In this document: piece by piece, positions 1 to 9,942 of the stretch
Numbering within the stretch: the first letter of the stretch is position 1
Layout: each line of letters starts with the position of its first letter
Source of the DNA: Morganella morganii
Lineage (GTDB): Bacteria; Pseudomonadota; Gammaproteobacteria; Enterobacterales; Enterobacteriaceae
Length of the DNA: 64,000 bases
Assembly (NCBI RefSeq): GCF_003996855.1
Contig: NZ_NRQY01000002.1
Coordinates: forward strand, 168,812 to 232,811
Reading direction: 5' to 3'
Translations under genes and position numbers: made by a program
The notes under the pieces: model-generated
Databases searched by the model: none
Told to the model about the DNA's origin: nothing
Seen by the model: only the letters and a program-made list of their open reading frames with translations

Positions 1-264
1 TTATTTTTACTTATCATTTTATATTTCCTTTCGGTAGAATTTTACTTAACCTGGAATATTTCCGACCGTCATTAACTCTGAATAAATTGTATTACCGATT
101 TTATAGCACCGTAAATTTACGTATATCATTATGTGACTAAATTTATTTTATACACTACGGCAAGGCAGATAATTACGTAAAAATACGCATCCTTTTTAAG
201 GATGCTATTTCCGTTGTTTATTAAAAGTGACTACAGAATCAAGCATAAAAGGAATAGTTTAAAT

Positions 265-3200
265 ATGAATACTATTTATCGTATTGTATGGAGCAAGGTT
301 CTTAATACCTGGGTTGTCGCCAGTGAACTGGCCAAAGGTAAACAAAAAACAGCATCAGGCCGCTCCCTTTCGATTTCGCAGCATTCCTCTTCCCCTCTGA
401 CCCGTTACTTTAAAATACATTTTCTGGCCGCCGCTATTCTGTCTGTATTTACCGCTCTTCCTGCTTATGCGGTCAGTCCCGCGGAATGCTCCGCAAGCAG
501 TTCCTGCGTCAGTGTATCAACATCTGCTCAATTAAAAGATGCCCTGACAACCGGAGATAAAACAACTATTTTGTTTCTGAATGATATTAAGCTCACCAGT
601 GACATTTATGTTAAATTGACAGAAAACACCAAGCAAAACATTATTATTGATGGTGGCGGATATAAACTGGATACCGGAACGTATTCTTTTAACTTTAATA
701 GTCTTAACAATGCAAACTGGGCAAATGACAGTACCTTTACTGTCAGTAATTTATCAGGATTATTAAGTTCTACCTCAGGTGGTTACTATATTTTTAAAAC
801 TGATACGAACTCATCAACAAAAATTAATATTATTCTGGATGATATCGGTTCCGTTACCGACAGTATGATTGCTGTTCTGGGTGGTATGGGCAGCGGTATC
901 ACGCAGAATACAAGCAGTGAGCTGACCTTCGGTAATATAACCTCCCCGATTGATCTGACTTTCGGCACCAACCATCAGCTTGCTCAGGCAAACAAAATTA
1001 ATTTTACCGGTAAATTAGTCATCAATGCCACGACAGGTTCCTACCCGGCCGTCTTCTGGTCGAATGCCTCTCCGGCAGAAAGTATTATTCGTTTTACCGC
1101 CGATGCCGATGTCAGTATAAAAACACCAAACCTGACCAATGGTGCAGGATCAAGTAATAAGCATTATCAATATCTGATGGATGATGGCGCAGCGTTTTCC
1201 TTAACATCTGATCAAAATATTTTTGGCAGCGATAATAACGGTCTTGTGCTGGGCTCCTATGACCCGATCAATGGTTTTGGTAAAGGGGTTTCACTCCGTA
1301 TCGCGCGGTTCAACGGTACTAACCTGACTGCCGGTGATGGCGTCAGTAACAGCGGTGGCATCAGCACCGGGTACTACAACGGCCCGGCAGGAAATAAAGA
1401 TGTGGTATTTAACCTTGCGGATGGCTCACTGATTAATATCAGCGGTGCAGCAAGTAACGGTATCCTTGCCACAAAAACCGGAGCAGGAAACAGCAGTAAT
1501 ATTTATATTGCCTCCGGTGGGGAACTGATTACCGGGACCGGGATCAGCGCCGCACACGCCGGGAGCGGTAATATCGTACTGGAAAATAAAACCGGCGGTA
1601 AAATAACGGCGGCTACCGGTATGAAAGCCGTTCACAGCGGAACAGGTTCCGCATCGCTGGCGAACCACGGTGATATCATCAGCACAGCGAATGGCATCAG
1701 TGTTTCATCAACGAATCAGCAGACAATTAATATTGATAATACCGGCGGTAATATCAGTGCCTCTGCGGGTAATGCCGTTGAATCGTTACTGAAAGCACAA
1801 ATCAATATGATCGGCGGTATCATTAATACCAGTGGCAGCGCTGCTGCATTTAAACTGAATGATGGTGCTCACCAGCTCACCGATATCACCGTTAATCTGA
1901 ACGGCACCGGTAATATGTTTGTGAAAACAGCAGCGGCACAAGCTGCCCTGACCAGCGTCACGCTGAATGTCCTTGCCGGCACCGGATTATCTGATATCAG
2001 CGGACTGACATTTAAAGCCGGTCAGAATGGTAATAACACGATCAATGTGAACGGTACCGGTACCGGTATTGCCCTGACTAACACCAGTTTATCCGGACTG
2101 AACAGCGATGCACTTGATATCAACGTCAAAGGTGCGGGTAAAGGGATTGTCACCACAGGCGGTGGTGTTGATCTGAGCAATAGTAAACTGACCGTAAATG
2201 TGACCGGGACCGGGGGAACGGCGCTGAGTATTGCCGACGGCGGCAGCAATAATATCACCACCATTGGTCAGAATATTCAGCTGAATGCCGCTGGGGCGAC
2301 AGCACTTAGCTTTACCGGTACAGCGGCGCGTACACTGATCAATAACGGTACTATCGGCGGGGATGTAAAATTTGCCGGTAACGCCGCTCAGACTATAACG
2401 AATAACGGCACGCTTTCCGGCTCCCTGACCACAGGAAACGGTAACGATATACTGACGCTGGGTGCCGGCTCAAAAAGCACCGGCGCTATCAATCTGGGTA
2501 ACGGCAACAACCAGGTAAACATTGATAACGGAGCGGGTATCCACTCTGTCACAACCGGCAGCGGTGATGATGTTTTCACACTGAATAATCTGACTCAGGG
2601 AAGTTCCTATCTGGGTGATATTGACTCGGGCAGCGGAAATAACACGCTTAACTTTAATCACTCCTCCGATACGCTGCAAAATGAAACAACGCTCCGCGGA
2701 TTCAGCAAAATTAACCTGAATGACAGTGATATTACGCTCGCCGCAGACAGTAACATCAGCGACGGTGAAATCCTGCTGGATCAGGGCAGCAAACTGCAAT
2801 TTGGTAATACCTTTAACGGTATTCTGAACGCGTCTCTCGGACACCTCGCTGCCGGTGACGGTAATGCGGTAGTCGGTAACAATGCGGCAGTCACATTAAG
2901 CAAAGCAAATACGTTTACAGGAAACTGGCTTATTGCTCAGGGCGGGACACTGAATGCCGGAAACAGCAACCAGCTGACCGGAAGTTCACTGGCTGTGGAC
3001 GGCACGCTGAATCTTACCGGAATCAGTGAGCTGAATAATGCCCTGACCGGCAGCGGTAAGCTGGCAGTTGATGGCGGCGGCAACAACTTCAGGTTTGGCG
3101 CACTTACCGGAAATGCGTATACCGGTCATGTCCAGCTGAAAAATGTACTATTTTTACTTTCCGGCCAGAATACCCAATCTCTGGCACTCGCTTCTCTTAT

Positions 3201-4179
3201 CAACAGCAGCGGGACAACCATAACCGCCGGAAGCGGAGAACAGGTTATCGGTAATCTGGATCTCAACGGCGGAACAACGCAATTTACCGGGGACGGAAAA
3301 ATTGCAACAGGGACATTAAACGTCAGCAGTAACGGGATTATTCAGGTTGACCCTGTACTGAATGCCGCCGGTAATATCCTGGATTCAGATACCGGAATAA
3401 GCAGTCAGCTTATCAGCAGTAACAATACTCTGACAGCAGACGAACTGGCACGGCTTTCCTTACAGGATCTCTCCGGTAATGCGTTGCAGAACAATGTAAC
3501 ATCCGCCATTATTCAGAATGGCGAAACCGTTGCCGATGGCCTATATAACTATGCCTTGTCAGGTGCGGGAACCGGGCTGAGCCTGTCATCACAGCTGGAT
3601 AGTCTGAATCTGCTGGCCGGGAAAGTGCTGACACTATCCACACAAGGGGCGGTTAACAGCGATAAGACATTAACCGCACGACTGAGCGGCACCGGTGTAC
3701 TGGCAATTGAAGCCGGCTCAGAAACACTCACAATAAATAATTCTGGTAATAATTATACCGGTAATACCGTCGTCCGTACGGGGACGCTGGCACTGGGCAG
3801 TGACAACGCCCTCGGTCAGACCTCATCTCTGAAGGTGAACGCTAACGCCGCAGCAGATCTGGCGGGTCATACCCAGACCACCGGCGCGCTGGAAAACGCC
3901 GGGCTGGTGACAACCGGTAATGGCGGTGTGCTGAACAGCGGCGTGATGACCAACAGCGGCCTGACAGGCACCACACAGATCGGCGGAAACGCCTCCGTCA
4001 CCCTGCGTGACAGCGGCACCCTCGGCACTGCGGCGGTCGATGTCGCCGGCACCCTGAATCTGCTGGCGGATAACCTGATACTCGCAAATACCCTCAGCGG
4101 CAACGGGCAGGTCAGCACACAGGCGGCGGTCACCCTCAGCGGCGATAACAGCCGCTTCACCGGCGAACACCACCTGTGA
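265..4179 (+). CDS. Giant autotransporter adhesin, N-terminal part (frameshifted)
   Basis: This is the amino-terminal half of a type V secreted adhesin. From the ATG at 265 (AAAAGGAAT upstream) it starts with an extended signal peptide region (residues 1-30, NTIYRIVWSKVLNTWVVASE type), followed by a hydrophobic core and a likely cleavage site after Ala69 (LPAYA). The rest is a Ser/Thr/Asn/Gly-rich passenger full of beta-helix repeats, with late copies of the FTGN-x-V-x-GTL pattern seen in autotransporter-associated strand repeats. An earlier in-frame ATG at 202 has no well placed ribosome site and precedes the signal, so I prefer 265. The frame ends at TGA 4177-4179 in the middle of a repeat and continues in another frame in the next entry. 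A single-base gain, or loss of two bases, near 4174 would join them into about 2,480 residues. Surface adhesion or autoaggregation is inferred from family. Confidence 0.85.
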   Translation: MNTIYRIVWSKVLNTWVVASELAKGKQKTASGRSLSISQHSSSPLTRYFKIHFLAAAILSVFTALPAYAVSPAECSASSSCVSVSTSAQLKDALTTGDKTTILFLNDIKLTSDIYVKLTENTKQNIIIDGGGYKLDTGTYSFNFNSLNNANWANDSTFTVSNLSGLLSSTSGGYYIFKTDTNSSTKINIILDDIGSVTDSMIAVLGGMGSGITQNTSSELTFGNITSPIDLTFGTNHQLAQANKINFTGKLVINATTGSYPAVFWSNASPAESIIRFTADADVSIKTPNLTNGAGSSNKHYQYLMDDGAAFSLTSDQNIFGSDNNGLVLGSYDPINGFGKGVSLRIARFNGTNLTAGDGVSNSGGISTGYYNGPAGNKDVVFNLADGSLINISGAASNGILATKTGAGNSSNIYIASGGELITGTGISAAHAGSGNIVLENKTGGKITAATGMKAVHSGTGSASLANHGDIISTANGISVSSTNQQTINIDNTGGNISASAGNAVESLLKAQINMIGGIINTSGSAAAFKLNDGAHQLTDITVNLNGTGNMFVKTAAAQAALTSVTLNVLAGTGLSDISGLTFKAGQNGNNTINVNGTGTGIALTNTSLSGLNSDALDINVKGAGKGIVTTGGGVDLSNSKLTVNVTGTGGTALSIADGGSNNITTIGQNIQLNAAGATALSFTGTAARTLINNGTIGGDVKFAGNAAQTITNNGTLSGSLTTGNGNDILTLGAGSKSTGAINLGNGNNQVNIDNGAGIHSVTTGSGDDVFTLNNLTQGSSYLGDIDSGSGNNTLNFNHSSDTLQNETTLRGFSKINLNDSDITLAADSNISDGEILLDQGSKLQFGNTFNGILNASLGHLAAGDGNAVVGNNAAVTLSKANTFTGNWLIAQGGTLNAGNSNQLTGSSLAVDGTLNLTGISELNNALTGSGKLAVDGGGNNFRFGALTGNAYTGHVQLKNVLFLLSGQNTQSLALASLINSSGTTITAGSGEQVIGNLDLNGGTTQFTGDGKIATGTLNVSSNGIIQVDPVLNAAGNILDSDTGISSQLISSNNTLTADELARLSLQDLSGNALQNNVTSAIIQNGETVADGLYNYALSGAGTGLSLSSQLDSLNLLAGKVLTLSTQGAVNSDKTLTARLSGTGVLAIEAGSETLTINNSGNNYTGNTVVRTGTLALGSDNALGQTSSLKVNANAAADLAGHTQTTGALENAGLVTTGNGGVLNSGVMTNSGLTGTTQIGGNASVTLRDSGTLGTAAVDVAGTLNLLADNLILANTLSGNGQVSTQAAVTLSGDNSRFTGEHHL

Positions 4180-7100
4180 ACGGCAGCGGAAAACTGACCG
4201 TATCACAGGCACAGAATCTGGGCGCAGACAGTGCCACGGTTCACCTCGATGCCGCCGGTGCCGCGCTGGTTCTCAGTAACCTGAGCGGCAGTATTCACAA
4301 TGCCCTGTACGGCGTCAGCGGCACCACCGTCGCTGTCACCGGCGGCAGCAACGCAGTAATGACCGCGGATAACAGCCATTTTCTCGGTAACTGGCGGGTC
4401 AGCGGTAACAGCCTGTTGAGTGTTGCCGCAGAGAACAATCTCGGCAAAGATGCCGGTGTGACGCTGAGCGGCAGCAGCGATACCCTGCAACTGGCGGGTT
4501 ATCAGGGGATTTTTGCCAACAGTGTCAGCGGCAGCGGTCAGCTCAGCCTGACCGGCAGTGCTGCGGTTACCCTCGACAGCACACAGCAACTCGGTGCTGA
4601 CCTGGCTGTGGGGATCGCGGACAACAGCGCCCTGACCCTCAGTGACCTGGCCGGATTTGACCACGTCCTGACCGGCAGCGGCACCCTGAATATCCATCGC
4701 GGCAACGCATCGGATACCTTTGATTTCGGCAGCAAAACCGGCACCGCCTTTGCCGGAAATGTCAGCCTGAAAAACACCGGATTTGTTCTGGATAACCTGA
4801 ATACATCGGCTCTGACAAAGGCAACACTGATCCTTTCAGAAGGAAGCGTTACCGCCGTTTCTGACGGCGTTCAGAAAATCGGTGGCCTGACCATGAACGG
4901 TGGTGCATTAGCCTTTAATAATATCGTGGATTACAGCGGTGAATTCCGCTCGGAAGGTACCATTGAGGCAGGTTCTATTGATGTTACCGGCGGTGGTGAG
5001 ATTCGGGCTAAATTACCGGGTAATGTGACGCCGGGACTGGAGGGCATGTCACTTCTGGAACTGGATGAAGGATCGGTCATTGTCAGTCTGGCCTCAGGGC
5101 AGGCAAAAGGCTCAGGCAGTGAACTGACGCTGACTGATGAAAATGGCCGGCCTCTGAGTCAGGATGTCTATGCGGATATTTCAAATACCGGCTCAACAGT
5201 GGCATCCGCAAAAGGGACGTTTAATTACGGACTGACGACCGGCGCGCAGTATGACGGCCTTTATATTAACTACGGTCTGAAAGCTCTGGAGTTACTGGCA
5301 ACCGGCGATGATGCACTGAAGCTGGAAGCGACGGCCGCCAAAAACGGAACACAGTCCAACGGGCTATCCGCGCTGGTATCCGGCAGTGGTGACCTGGTAT
5401 TTGCGGCTGCGGATGACGATGCGGTTGCCTCTCTGTCGAACGGCAAAAACAGTTACACCGGTGCAACGATTGTCCGCAAAGGGCATCTTCGTGCCGATGC
5501 GGACGGTGCGCTGGGACAGACATCAGAGCTGGCACTGGCAGACGGAACATCTGCGGATATGAACCAGACACGCCAGACCATCGGTGCATTAAATACAGAG
5601 GAAGGCAGTACTCTGCTGCTGAATGACGGCCATCTGACGATTCAGAACGGCGGAACGGCAGCCGGGCAGCTCAGTGGTAAAGGTGAGCTGAACCTGAACG
5701 GCGGTGAACTGACCCTTGCTCAGGCGAATAATGCGCTGAATGCCACTGTGAATATTGCCGCTGCCGCACAGGCTAATCTCAGCTCGGTAACCGGACTGGG
5801 GCTCGGCGATATCCGCAATGACGGTAAACTGGTTCTCAGTAATACACAGGGAAATTTTACCAATAATCTCAGAGGACAGACCGGGCGGGTGGATTTAATC
5901 AATAACAGTGCTGTACACCTGAGCGGCGACAACCGTCAGTATAACGGCCTGTTCTCGACCACAGCGGGATCATCGCTTACCGCTTCGCATGCCGATCAGC
6001 TCGGAAACAGTAACGTGCTGAATGACGGGGTATTGCATCTGAACACAGATACCACCTGGATCTTTGCGAATCAGGTCAGCGGCAGCGGCGACATTATTAA
6101 GGACGGCAAAGGCACGCTGCAACTGACTGACAGTCATGTTTCGGCGGGTAACACACTGGTCGAAAACGGATTATTACAGTTCGGCGGTGATAAACCGGTG
6201 ACATCAGTCACTGTCGGCGATATGGCCGGCTATCGTAACCCGGTCGTCACAGTGACAGATAATGTTGTCAGCCTGACCAGTAACGTTTCTGTCAGCAGTC
6301 AGGGGGCCATCGGAGGTTACGGACGCGTTAACGGCAATGTCAGCAACGCCGGACGCATCATCATGCCGCATGCACTGACCGGTAACAGTTTTGCTGATTT
6401 CACCATTAACGGCAACTACAGCGGTAAAGACGGCAGCATGCTGATTTTTGACACGGTACTGGCCGGTGATAACGCCGCGACAGACCGTCTGGTGATCACC
6501 GGTGATGCGGACGGCAGCAGTAAAGTCAGTATCAATAATATCGGCGGTCACGGTGGTGATACGGCTGAAGGTATTAAGATTATTGATATTGCCGGGCGCT
6601 CCGGTGCGAACTTTGAGCTGGAAGGCCGGGTGGTAGCCGGTGCTTATGAGTATCACCTGTATCAGGGCAGTACCTCCGCACCGGGTGACGGAAACTGGTA
6701 TTTACGGACTGAAAACCCGGATCGTCCGGAAGCCGGAAGCTACACCGCAAACCTGGCAGCGGCAAATACAATGTTTGTCAGCAGTATGGCCGACCGCAGT
6801 GGTGAAACCTGGTATACCGACATCATGACCGGAGAGAAGAAAGCAACGTCCATGTGGTTACGTACCGCCGGAAGTCATAATCGTTCCCGCGATAACAGCG
6901 GTATGCTGAAAACACAGGATAACCGCTTTGTGACCCAGTTTGGCGGCGATGTTGCCCGGTGGAGTGGTAATGGCAGTGATCTGTGGCGTACGGGCCTGAT
7001 GGCCGGTTATGCCCGCAGTCATAACTCGTCGGTGACTTCCGGCAGCAATGCCCGCTCAAAAGGAACCAGTGACGGCTATAATATCGGCCTGTACGGAACC

Positions 7101-7700
7101 TGGTTTGCCGACAGTCAGACCCGCACCGGCGCTTACGCGGATAGCTGGGTACAGTACAGCTGGTTCCGTAACGAAGTGAATGGTGAAGGGCTGAATACAG
7201 AGAAGTATGATTCCAAAGGCTTTACTGCCTCACTTGAAGGAGGTTATATCCTGAAAGCGGGCGAAAGTCAGAATCATCAGTTCTGGATTCAGCCAAAAGC
7301 ACAGGCTGTCTGGATGGGAGTCAAAGCTGATGACCATACAGAAGCATCGAATACCCGTATTTCCGGTAACGGTGACGGTAATATTCAGACCCGGCTGGGT
7401 GTCAAAGCCTTTATGACACAGTCTTCACAGGAACGCGGGGAAGATGATCAGTTATTCAAACCGTATGCTGAACTGACCTGGATTCATAACAGCAAAGATT
7501 TCGGCACGACACTGACCCATGAAACCACCGGAAGTTATACGGTGAAACAAGGGGGTGCCGCGAATATTGCAGAAGTGAAACTGGGTATGGAAGGCAATGC
7601 GTCTCCGCAACTGAATATGTGGGGGAACGTGACACAGCAGGTCGGGGATAAAGGTTACAGTGATACCTCGGTTACGCTCGGTGTAAAATATAATTTCTGA
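4176..7700 (+). CDS. Giant autotransporter adhesin, C-terminal part with beta-barrel
   Basis: This is the continuation of the preceding autotransporter, read from GTG 4176 only because the frame opens there; no ribosome site precedes it, so it is not a separate gene. The passenger repeats continue to about residue 850 (patterns such as NSYTGATIVRKGHLRADADGAL). A pertactin-like end of the helix follows, then a translocator barrel over roughly the last 280 residues. The barrel shows SMWLRTAGSH, VTQFGGDVARWSG, LMAGYARSHNSS and the terminal VTLGVKYNF with its final aromatic residue, the outer-membrane assembly signal. Without the N-terminal half this part has no signal peptide and could not be exported. 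A strong hairpin terminator follows 25 bases after the stop. The barrel family is certain; the ligand is unknown. Confidence 0.85.
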   Translation: MNGSGKLTVSQAQNLGADSATVHLDAAGAALVLSNLSGSIHNALYGVSGTTVAVTGGSNAVMTADNSHFLGNWRVSGNSLLSVAAENNLGKDAGVTLSGSSDTLQLAGYQGIFANSVSGSGQLSLTGSAAVTLDSTQQLGADLAVGIADNSALTLSDLAGFDHVLTGSGTLNIHRGNASDTFDFGSKTGTAFAGNVSLKNTGFVLDNLNTSALTKATLILSEGSVTAVSDGVQKIGGLTMNGGALAFNNIVDYSGEFRSEGTIEAGSIDVTGGGEIRAKLPGNVTPGLEGMSLLELDEGSVIVSLASGQAKGSGSELTLTDENGRPLSQDVYADISNTGSTVASAKGTFNYGLTTGAQYDGLYINYGLKALELLATGDDALKLEATAAKNGTQSNGLSALVSGSGDLVFAAADDDAVASLSNGKNSYTGATIVRKGHLRADADGALGQTSELALADGTSADMNQTRQTIGALNTEEGSTLLLNDGHLTIQNGGTAAGQLSGKGELNLNGGELTLAQANNALNATVNIAAAAQANLSSVTGLGLGDIRNDGKLVLSNTQGNFTNNLRGQTGRVDLINNSAVHLSGDNRQYNGLFSTTAGSSLTASHADQLGNSNVLNDGVLHLNTDTTWIFANQVSGSGDIIKDGKGTLQLTDSHVSAGNTLVENGLLQFGGDKPVTSVTVGDMAGYRNPVVTVTDNVVSLTSNVSVSSQGAIGGYGRVNGNVSNAGRIIMPHALTGNSFADFTINGNYSGKDGSMLIFDTVLAGDNAATDRLVITGDADGSSKVSINNIGGHGGDTAEGIKIIDIAGRSGANFELEGRVVAGAYEYHLYQGSTSAPGDGNWYLRTENPDRPEAGSYTANLAAANTMFVSSMADRSGETWYTDIMTGEKKATSMWLRTAGSHNRSRDNSGMLKTQDNRFVTQFGGDVARWSGNGSDLWRTGLMAGYARSHNSSVTSGSNARSKGTSDGYNIGLYGTWFADSQTRTGAYADSWVQYSWFRNEVNGEGLNTEKYDSKGFTASLEGGYILKAGESQNHQFWIQPKAQAVWMGVKADDHTEASNTRISGNGDGNIQTRLGVKAFMTQSSQERGEDDQLFKPYAELTWIHNSKDFGTTLTHETTGSYTVKQGGAANIAEVKLGMEGNASPQLNMWGNVTQQVGDKGYSDTSVTLGVKYNF

Positions 7701-7724
7701 TAAGCGCGCCGTAACGGCAAACTG

Positions 7725-7768
7725 AAAAGCCCCCGATAGCCGGAAACCGGTTATCGGGGGCTTTTTTT
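7725..7768. terminator. Bidirectional intrinsic terminator
   Basis: A long hairpin (GCCCCCGATAGCCGG, loop AAA, CCGGTTATCGGGGGC) is flanked by A and T runs on either side. It ends the autotransporter transcript and the convergent DUF817 gene, whose stop codon lies inside its T run. Confidence 0.85.
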
Positions 7769-8606
7769 ATCTGACCACCAGAATCGTGGCTTTGATATGC
7801 TTGAGATACGCCACAATCGTAAATGTCACAATCACCAGCAGCGACCAGGATGCCCATTTCCCGGCATGCACGGTCGCCCACGCCCCGATCTGGTTCGGAT
7901 ACTGCCAGACGCCGAAAAAGGTGCCGAAGTTTTCCGCCAGCCAGATAAAAAAGCCGATCAGCACAAAACTCAGCAATAGCGGCATCTTGCGCTCTTTATC
8001 ATACGGTGTGAAATACACCATAGTCCGCGCATACAACCCGAGAATAAACGCAGTGAGATACCAGCGGTAATCACCGATAAAGTGATGGGCAAAGAAATTC
8101 ACATAAATCGCCAGCGCAATAAGCGTAGCCAGCCAGTACGGCGGAAAATTTTCAATCCGGACATTCAGAAAACGCCAGGCCTGAATGACATAACTGCCGA
8201 CAGCCGCATACATAAACCCGGTGAATAACGGCACATTCCATAATTTGGTATACGCCGCATCGGGATAACTCCATGAACCGATAGCGGATGATGTCTTGAA
8301 CAACTCCATGACAAAACCGACCACATGGAAAATACAGATGGCTTTCAGTTCATCCGTGGTTTCCAGCTTTTTCCACACCATAACGGCCTGAAACAGCACC
8401 GCCAGGATCAGAAGAAAATCATAGCGGGGAACCCCGGCCACACCAGTGGCAGGCACCAGAAAAAGGGCAAGAAAAAAGAACGCCGCAAACAGGCACGCCC
8501 GCGCCTCTTTCAGGCCGAAAAACCAGAATTCAAGAACAAACCGGCGCCAGCCGGTCAGAGATGAGTGTTTCTGTGCCAGCAGAAAGGTATCAAAGCGGTC
8601 AAGCAT
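7767..8606 (-). CDS. DUF817 family integral membrane protein
   Basis: A 279-residue polytopic membrane protein with about eight hydrophobic segments. It resembles the DUF817 family, conserved in proteobacteria and without an established function. Recognisable stretches are the FKTSSAIGSWSYPD region, which carries charged and aromatic residues between membrane helices, and the VNFFAHHFIGDYRWYL segment with paired histidines. It begins 22 bases after the tusA stop on the same strand, so the two genes are probably cotranscribed. I do not infer a sulfur-related role from this alone. It ends in a bidirectional terminator shared with the autotransporter. Confidence 0.75.
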   Translation of the reverse strand: MLDRFDTFLLAQKHSSLTGWRRFVLEFWFFGLKEARACLFAAFFFLALFLVPATGVAGVPRYDFLLILAVLFQAVMVWKKLETTDELKAICIFHVVGFVMELFKTSSAIGSWSYPDAAYTKLWNVPLFTGFMYAAVGSYVIQAWRFLNVRIENFPPYWLATLIALAIYVNFFAHHFIGDYRWYLTAFILGLYARTMVYFTPYDKERKMPLLLSFVLIGFFIWLAENFGTFFGVWQYPNQIGAWATVHAGKWASWSLLVIVTFTIVAYLKHIKATILVVR

Positions 8607-8628
8607 GGTTCAGTCCCTGAAGGAAGGA

Positions 8629-8886
8629 TTACAGCGCGCTCTCTTTTTTGCGGATCAGATAGCGGTACGGCACGGTTTCAGCTTCCTGAGCCACCAGCTC
8701 ATGCTCCATAAAACGGCAGAATCCCGGAATATCCCGTGTGGTCGCCGGATCATCCGCCACCACCAGCAAAACCTCACCGGTATTCATCCCGCGGATGGTT
8801 TTGCGCACCAGCATCACCGGCTCCGGGCAGCGCAGCCCGAGTGTGTCGAGTGTTTTATCGGCACAGGAAAAAGTATCAGACATCAT
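8629..8886 (-). CDS. tusA: Sulfurtransferase TusA
   Basis: An 85-residue member of the TusA/SirA family. TusA takes persulfide sulfur from the cysteine desulfurase IscS and relays it to TusBCD for 2-thiolation of the tRNA wobble uridine, and to molybdenum cofactor synthesis. The signature LRCPEPVML with the persulfide cysteine of the CPxP motif is near residue 20. Length fits the family (about 80). Two ATG codons overlap at the start; AGGA lies 5 or 8 bases upstream depending on the choice. The supply of sulfur for molybdenum cofactor is relevant to the FdhF enzyme in this window, but that link is inference. Confidence 0.93.
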   Translation of the reverse strand: MMSDTFSCADKTLDTLGLRCPEPVMLVRKTIRGMNTGEVLLVVADDPATTRDIPGFCRFMEHELVAQEAETVPYRYLIRKKESAL

Positions 8887-9035
8887 GATTGTCCTATTAA
8901 GTAACTAATCGGGGAATTATACCGGAAATAAACGTCCTGCGCCGCTCTTGTGTTTTTAATCCTCCGGCCACTTTCCCGCAGGGAGAGTCCTTTGCTTTTG
9001 TTGCGCAAACGGCGTATTATTGCGCGCTGAGATTA

Positions 9036-9067
9036 TTGGGTTCCCTCACCCCAACCACCAAAAAGGT
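9036..9067 (+). promoter_or_regulatory. preQ1 class I-like riboswitch upstream of yhhQ
   Basis: A compact H-type pseudoknot can be drawn. P1 pairs TTGGG (9036-9040) with CCCAA (9050-9054). The loop TTC-CCT-CAC follows, and its CCT (9044-9046) pairs with AGG (9064-9066) after an A-rich tail. This is the arrangement of class I preQ1 aptamers (P1, UUC loop, pseudoknot with the tail, A-rich strand). The pairing AGG belongs to the ribosome site of the next gene, six bases before its ATG, so ligand binding should hide the site and block translation. The downstream gene imports queuosine precursors, which makes the logic coherent. Seen by eye; no covariance model was run. Confidence 0.75.
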
Positions 9068-9072
9068 ACAAT

Positions 9073-9741
9073 ATGTTTGATTTATCTGTCCGCCAGCGGC
9101 GCACCGCGCTTGTCTGGTTATCACTTTTTCACATTCTGATCATTACCTCCAGTAACTACCTGGTGCAGTTGCCGATCACGGTTTTCGGCTTCCATACCAC
9201 CTGGGGAGCCTTCACGTTTCCGTTTATTTTTCTGGCAACTGATCTGACTGTCCGTATTTACGGCGCACCGCTGGCACGGCGGATTATCACCTCGGTGATG
9301 ATTCCGGCACTGGCGATTTCCTATGTGGTTTCCGCCCTGTTCTTTCAGGGGACATGGGCCGGTATTGAAGCACTGTCGCACTTCAACCTGTTTGTGGCGC
9401 GGATCGCCGCCGCCAGTTTTATGGCATATGCCCTCGGACAAATTCTTGATGTGAGTGTCTTTAACCGTCTGCGTCAGAACCGCCGCTGGTATGTGGCACC
9501 GGCAGCCGCGATGTTTGTCGGTAATCTGATCGATACCCTCGCCTTCTTCTTTATCGCCTTCTGGCGCAGTACCGATCCGTTTATGGCGGCAAACTGGGTG
9601 GAAATTGCGCTGGTGGATTACAGTTTCAAAGTCATCATCTGCATGCTGTTCTTCCTGCCTGCTTACGGCGTACTGCTCAATCTGATCCTGCGCTCTTTTT
9701 TTGCGCAACGCGCTGACGGCTCCCTGCCCGCGCATCACTGA
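9073..9741 (+). CDS. yhhQ: Queuosine precursor transporter YhhQ
   Basis: A 222-residue inner-membrane protein of the YhhQ/COG1738 family, which imports 7-deazaguanine precursors (preQ0 and preQ1) for queuosine modification of tRNA. About six membrane segments are visible. The family stretch FPFIFLATDLTVRIYGAPLA lies near residues 53-72, and a polar patch in a helix (NLIDTLAFFFIAFWR) lies near 155. The ATG at 9073 overlaps the control region of a candidate preQ1 riboswitch, whose pseudoknot contains the ribosome site. No other queuosine genes are nearby, so the riboswitch would make uptake respond to the cellular precursor pool on its own. Confidence 0.92.
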   Translation: MFDLSVRQRRTALVWLSLFHILIITSSNYLVQLPITVFGFHTTWGAFTFPFIFLATDLTVRIYGAPLARRIITSVMIPALAISYVVSALFFQGTWAGIEALSHFNLFVARIAAASFMAYALGQILDVSVFNRLRQNRRWYVAPAAAMFVGNLIDTLAFFFIAFWRSTDPFMAANWVEIALVDYSFKVIICMLFFLPAYGVLLNLILRSFFAQRADGSLPAHH

Positions 9742-9942
9742 TTGTTCATTTTTCTGACACGCAGAAGCGCTATCCTGCCTCTGCGCTGTCGTCTGTATCA
9801 CATTTTCCCGATCTGCCCCCGTGTTCCCGGCCCGTACAGTGCGTCAGCTCTCACATATCCGTTCCTGTAACTGTTAGTCTGATTCAGACGGAATACTATC
9901 CCTCACTGACACCATAACGCGAATGCATTCAGGAGTTTGAGT

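Noticed and set aside
1426..4697. Several antisense frames under the autotransporter
   Set aside because: Repetitive Ser/Thr/Gly codons on the plus strand leave the opposite strand open by chance.
4176..7700. Second half of the autotransporter as an independent gene
   Set aside because: There is no signal peptide and no ribosome site, and it continues a repeat of the first half.
9121..9801. A 226-codon open frame opposite yhhQ
   Set aside because: Antisense shadow; yhhQ has a riboswitch and family match.
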